The notes beneath the pieces are model-generated. The model saw nothing but the letters and a program-made list of their open reading frames with translations, searched no databases and was not told where the DNA came from. Source: Planctomycetota bacterium (GTDB lineage Bacteria; Planctomycetota; Phycisphaerae; UBA1845; Fen-1342). Taken from it: 7,725 nt of DNA. The stretch spans positions 1 through 7,725 of the forward strand of contig JAUWXH010000076.1 of the NCBI GenBank assembly GCA_030616465.1. The letters are read 5' to 3'. This document shows positions 5,110-7,725 of the stretch, one piece after another. A program made the translations under genes and the position numbers. The first letter of the stretch is position 1; each line of letters begins with the position of its first letter.

Positions 5110-7635
5110 ATGCGGTCGTCCGACTCATGTAACCCGCGACGGCGGCAACGTCATTCCGAAGGGACGCAGCGACTGAGGAATCTGGACCCAGTGTGCGTCC
5201 CGGCCAGATTCCTCGCTTCGCGCGGAATGACAAAAGGGCTGGCCGCTCTGATTGTGGTGTTACTGATCGCCAGCGGCCTCGTCGCTGGCGCCGCACAGAT
5301 CGCCTCTGGCAGCTCCGTTCAAACCACGTCGCTCGAAACGCCGCCGCGTGGTTTCGATTTCCTCCACATGCGGCTCGAAGTGACCTTGACGCGCGCGGAC
5401 ATGAAGGCCCGGCGAATGCCAGGCCTCGTCACGTACCGCGTGCGACCCCGGACCGCGGACGACAAGACGGTGGCAACCCAGCCAACCGGGCCCAAGCAAT
5501 TGCGCCTGAACGCCGTCGGGCTGGAGATCCAGCAGGTCGAGTTGGGACCCGAGTGGCGCGCAGCCAAGCACGAGACGGACGGCAAGCACCTGACGATCGA
5601 ACTCGAGCGGGCGTACTTGCCGGGCGAGGAGTTCGCGGTGCGCATCCGCTATGTCGTCAGTCGTCCCCGGCGCGGGCTGTACTTCGTCTTGCCCGACGAC
5701 GACGAGCCATGGACGGAGGCGGCCGAGCGCGACGTCGCGGTATACACGATGAGCGAGCCGTTAATGGCCCGCTACTGGCTGCCCTGCCACGATTGGCCGG
5801 ACACACACTGGCCGTCGGACGTATTCATCACGGTTCCCAAGCCGTTCGCGGCGGTCTCGGTAGGCGAGCCGGTCGGCGATCCGGTTCCCGCCAAGACGAG
5901 GGTGGCTGCCGACGACGCGTCGTCCAGGCCAGCCGATGAATTGTGGACTTACCACTGGCGGCAGCCCTTTCCCATCGATCCCCACATGTTCGGCTTCGCG
6001 GTCGGTCAGTTCGTAACGGTGCGCTTCGACGCGTCGGAGCCGGCGGTTCTGGCGTACGTGCAGCCGGGGCGTGAGCAGGCGGCCCGCATCACTCTACGCC
6101 GTGTGCCACAGATGATCGATTATTACTCGAAGCTCACTGGCGTGGCTTATCCCTTGTCGCAGTACAGTCATGTTTCGGTTCCGAAGCACTTTCACGGCGG
6201 CATGGAGCACGTCGGCTTCAGCATGATCTCCCCGACGTTCCTCACGGCAGAGGAAGCGGAGGGGGGCGTCTACCGCGGCGGCATCGAGAGCAACTACATC
6301 GCGCACATGCTGGCGCATCAGTGGTTCGGCGGCTTGGTCAACTACCGGCACGTCAAAGAGGCCTGGCTCAACGAATGCTTCGGAACGTACCTGCATCAGC
6401 TCTGGCGCACGCAGGCGGATTCGTACGATGCGTTTCTGCACGACATGCACAACACCGGGCGGCGGATCGCGCGCACCGATCGGGTCGGTCGCGGCCGGCC
6501 ACTCGTGCGCGATGACCTGGAGCGCCCCGGGGCGGTCTACGGCTACGACGGCGGGAAGGTCTACTGGAAGGGCGCCTGGGTGCTGCACATGCTGCGGCAC
6601 CAACTCGGCGACGAGCTGTTCTGGAAGGCGGCGAACTTCTACCTGAAACAGCACCGCGGCGGCAGCGTCGTTACCAATGACCTGCAAGCCGCGTTCGAAC
6701 ACGTCGCCCAACGCGACCTCAAGCCGTTCTTCGACCAGTGGGTTCATCGCGGCGGCGTGCCCGAGCTGGCGGTGTCCTATCGCTGGGACGGCGACAATGG
6801 GCAGGCCGTCGTGGAGCTCGTTCAGACACAGACCGTCAACCAGCAGCACCCCGCCTTCGCGTTTCCGCTGGACCTGCACTTTCAAGTCGGCGAGCAGCAG
6901 CGGCGTGAAACGGTCCGGATCACGTCGCGGACGCACACATTCACCTTCACGTTCGACCAGCCGCCGACCGTGTTTTGCGTCGATCCCGACTGCGGGCTGC
7001 TCAAGAAGTTGAGGCAGACCAAGCCGCACGAGTTGTGGGTGGCCCAGATTCGACAGGGGCCGACCGCATTGTCGCGTTCGCTGGCGGTGACGCACGTGCG
7101 CGTAAGTGGACGAGAGACTCCCCTGACGCAGCTCGGGGCCGTCATCGCCGATCAACAGGAGTACTGGGCGCTGCGCGAGCAAGCCGCCAAAGCGCTGATC
7201 GGCGAGCAAGACCCGGTAGTGCTGGAGTATCTGCTGAAGGCCGAGCAGGCCGGGATTGACCACCCCCGCGTGTTGGTGGTGGTCGTCCGGGCCTTGGCGC
7301 GGTTCTCAAGCTCGTCCGAAGCCCACGCCGCCATGCTGCGATGTGCGCAGCACGAATACGTCAGCGCTCGGCTGGCCGCGCTGCGGGCCCTGAGCGAGTT
7401 TGAGCCCGATGTCCGCAGCTCGGAGACCATCGAAGTTCTGTTGTCGGCAGCCGGGTTCGACAACAGCCCGCGCGCACGACGAGCGGCCCTGCGAGGTCTG
7501 GCCCAGGTCGGCGACGAATCGGTCCTGCCGGCCCTGCGCGCGCTGGTCGAAGGCGAGCAAGACGACTCGGCGCGCGAGGCCGCGACAGCGGCCATCGAGG
7601 CAATCGAGGAACGCGTGTTACAGGAGTCGCCTTAG
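5110..7635 (+). CDS. Exported M1-family aminopeptidase-like protein lacking the catalytic Glu, with C-terminal HEAT repeats
   Basis: 841 aa from the ATG at 5110. A hydrophobic signal segment spans residues 43-62, preceded by a long Arg-rich n-region that is partly repeat-derived. Domains: beta N-terminal domain (about 80-310, with ARYWLPCHDWPD), catalytic-type domain (about 320-548), small beta domain (about 548-637), HEAT-type helical repeats (about 645-838, with REQAAKAL, ARLAALRAL and ARRAALRGL helices). Active-site region: GGMEH (363-367) replaces the exopeptidase motif GAMEN, keeping its Glu366. The zinc motif HEXXH reads HMLAH (399-403), so the catalytic Glu is Met400. The third zinc ligand is Glu422 in WLNECF, exactly 18 residues after His403. 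The transition-state Tyr is Tyr485 in VYWKGAWVLHML. Zinc binding is thus possible but normal peptide hydrolysis unlikely. Third gene of the putative operon, 38 bases after the membrane protein, with its own Shine-Dalgarno. It may bind substrates or act as a scaffold; that role is inferred. Confidence 0.9.
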   Translation: MRSSDSCNPRRRQRHSEGTQRLRNLDPVCVPARFLASRGMTKGLAALIVVLLIASGLVAGAAQIASGSSVQTTSLETPPRGFDFLHMRLEVTLTRADMKARRMPGLVTYRVRPRTADDKTVATQPTGPKQLRLNAVGLEIQQVELGPEWRAAKHETDGKHLTIELERAYLPGEEFAVRIRYVVSRPRRGLYFVLPDDDEPWTEAAERDVAVYTMSEPLMARYWLPCHDWPDTHWPSDVFITVPKPFAAVSVGEPVGDPVPAKTRVAADDASSRPADELWTYHWRQPFPIDPHMFGFAVGQFVTVRFDASEPAVLAYVQPGREQAARITLRRVPQMIDYYSKLTGVAYPLSQYSHVSVPKHFHGGMEHVGFSMISPTFLTAEEAEGGVYRGGIESNYIAHMLAHQWFGGLVNYRHVKEAWLNECFGTYLHQLWRTQADSYDAFLHDMHNTGRRIARTDRVGRGRPLVRDDLERPGAVYGYDGGKVYWKGAWVLHMLRHQLGDELFWKAANFYLKQHRGGSVVTNDLQAAFEHVAQRDLKPFFDQWVHRGGVPELAVSYRWDGDNGQAVVELVQTQTVNQQHPAFAFPLDLHFQVGEQQRRETVRITSRTHTFTFTFDQPPTVFCVDPDCGLLKKLRQTKPHELWVAQIRQGPTALSRSLAVTHVRVSGRETPLTQLGAVIADQQEYWALREQAAKALIGEQDPVVLEYLLKAEQAGIDHPRVLVVVVRALARFSSSSEAHAAMLRCAQHEYVSARLAALRALSEFEPDVRSSETIEVLLSAAGFDNSPRARRAALRGLAQVGDESVLPALRALVEGEQDDSAREAATAAIEAIEERVLQESP
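5150..5231. repeat. 82-bp nested inverted repeat lying between the start codon and signal peptide of the M1-like gene
   Basis: The termini GTCATTCCG (5150-5158) and CGGAATGAC (5223-5231) are perfect inverted copies. Inside are perfect 11-bp arms GAGGAATCTGG (5175-5185) and CCAGATTCCTC (5204-5214). This is the widespread GTCATTCCG...GAGGAATCTGG dispersed repeat found in many bacterial genomes (family from memory), known for spurious HSEGTQRLRNL- and FRAKRGI-like peptides. Here it is read through in frame as codons 14-41 of the M1-like gene. A further 8-bp pair, GGGACGCA (5161-5168) with TGCGTCCC (5194-5201), crosses the inner stem. Confidence 0.85.
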
Positions 7636-7640
7636 CGAGC

Positions 7641-7667
7641 AGCGGCCGGGACAGAGCCCCGGCCGCT
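7641..7667. repeat. Perfect 10-bp inverted repeat after the operon (REP-like, possibly an RNA-end structure)
   Basis: AGCGGCCGGG (7641-7650) and CCCGGCCGCT (7658-7667) are perfect inverted copies around a seven-base loop, starting five bases after the M1-like stop codon. There is no T tract (ACATTGC follows), so it is not a canonical intrinsic terminator, though it could stabilise the 3' end. The form with ...CCCGGCCGCTACA resembles dispersed GC-rich palindromes I recall from planctomycete genomes. Confidence 0.65.
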
Positions 7668-7694
7668 ACATTGCTTGTCGCCATTGTCTATCGG

Positions 7695-7722
7695 CGCACC
7701 AAGCCTGAAAATGGCTGGTGCG
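7695..7722. repeat. Imperfect hairpin at the window edge
   Basis: CGCACCA (7695-7701) pairs with TGGTGCG (7716-7722) and GCC (7703-7705) with GGC (7713-7715), leaving one bulged A and a seven-base TGAAAAT loop. It may be one unit of a longer repeat cut by the window end. 7636-7725 has no gene that I can support. Confidence 0.45.
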
Positions 7723-7725
7723 AGA

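Noticed and set aside
4937..5296. 119-codon minus-strand open frame across the gap before the M1-like gene
   Set aside because: Its FRAKRGI- and SLRNDV-like peptides are the translation of the 82-bp dispersed repeat in the other direction, not a gene.
6094..7263. 389-codon open frame on the minus strand within the M1-like gene
   Set aside because: Shadow frame in GC-rich sequence. The + strand has recognisable M1 and HEAT motifs throughout; the minus frame shows no recognisable domain.
1..7725. CRISPR array, tRNA, rRNA, integrase or transposase gene
   Set aside because: No regularly spaced repeats, tRNA-like cloverleaf, rRNA-like stretch or recombinase motif was seen in either strand.

Overview
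This GC-rich window (about 60-65% G+C by eye) looks like a chromosomal segment of a planctomycete-type bacterium (Planctomycetota). Three things suggest this: lipoprotein and signal-peptide genes with long Ala/Pro/Gln-rich linkers, a large membrane protein of the spermidine-synthase-like family, and several short palindromic repeats of the kind scattered through such genomes, sitting between and inside genes. The phylum assignment is an inference from style and remembered families, not from a search.

Layout. 1-612 (+) is the C-terminal part of a protein of the pentapeptide-repeat plus TIR-like/nucleotide-binding-fold type; its N-terminus lies outside the window. 654-1298 (-) converges on it and encodes an unrecognised lipoprotein. 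1299-1607 is a 309-base divergent gap. It holds a very strong intrinsic terminator on the + strand (1452-1492) that ends no gene lying directly upstream on that strand. 1608-7635 (+) reads as a three-gene operon: an exported protein-L-isoaspartate O-methyltransferase (pcm family), an 852-aa polytopic membrane protein with a spermidine-synthase-like Rossmann domain, and an exported M1-aminopeptidase-like protein with a HEAT-repeat tail. The first two genes overlap by one base (TGATG), and the third follows 38 bases later behind a good Shine-Dalgarno. Past 7635 come a perfect 10-bp inverted repeat and a second imperfect hairpin at the window edge.

Most notable points. (1) The M1-like protein keeps the two zinc histidines, the distal zinc glutamate at the canonical 18-residue spacing and the catalytic tyrosine, but the HEXXH catalytic glutamate is methionine (HMLAH), so it is probably a pseudoprotease. 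(2) Short palindromic repeats lie in frame inside coding sequence at three places: codons 8-21 of the membrane protein (flanked by 7-bp direct repeats), the cytoplasmic-loop region near residues 658-666 of the same protein, and between the start codon and the signal peptide of the M1-like protein. (3) The isoaspartyl methyltransferase carries an export signal, which raises the question of where its S-adenosylmethionine comes from. (4) The orphan terminator suggests a small RNA, a leader attenuator, or a long 3' UTR antisense to the lipoprotein gene.

Taken together, 1608-7635 may be an envelope-located protein maintenance or recognition module: an exported isoaspartyl repair enzyme, a membrane-embedded SAM-fold protein with degraded catalytic motifs, and a peptide-binding but non-cleaving M1/HEAT protein. 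That joint function is inference; the gene order, overlaps and motif changes are read directly from the sequence.
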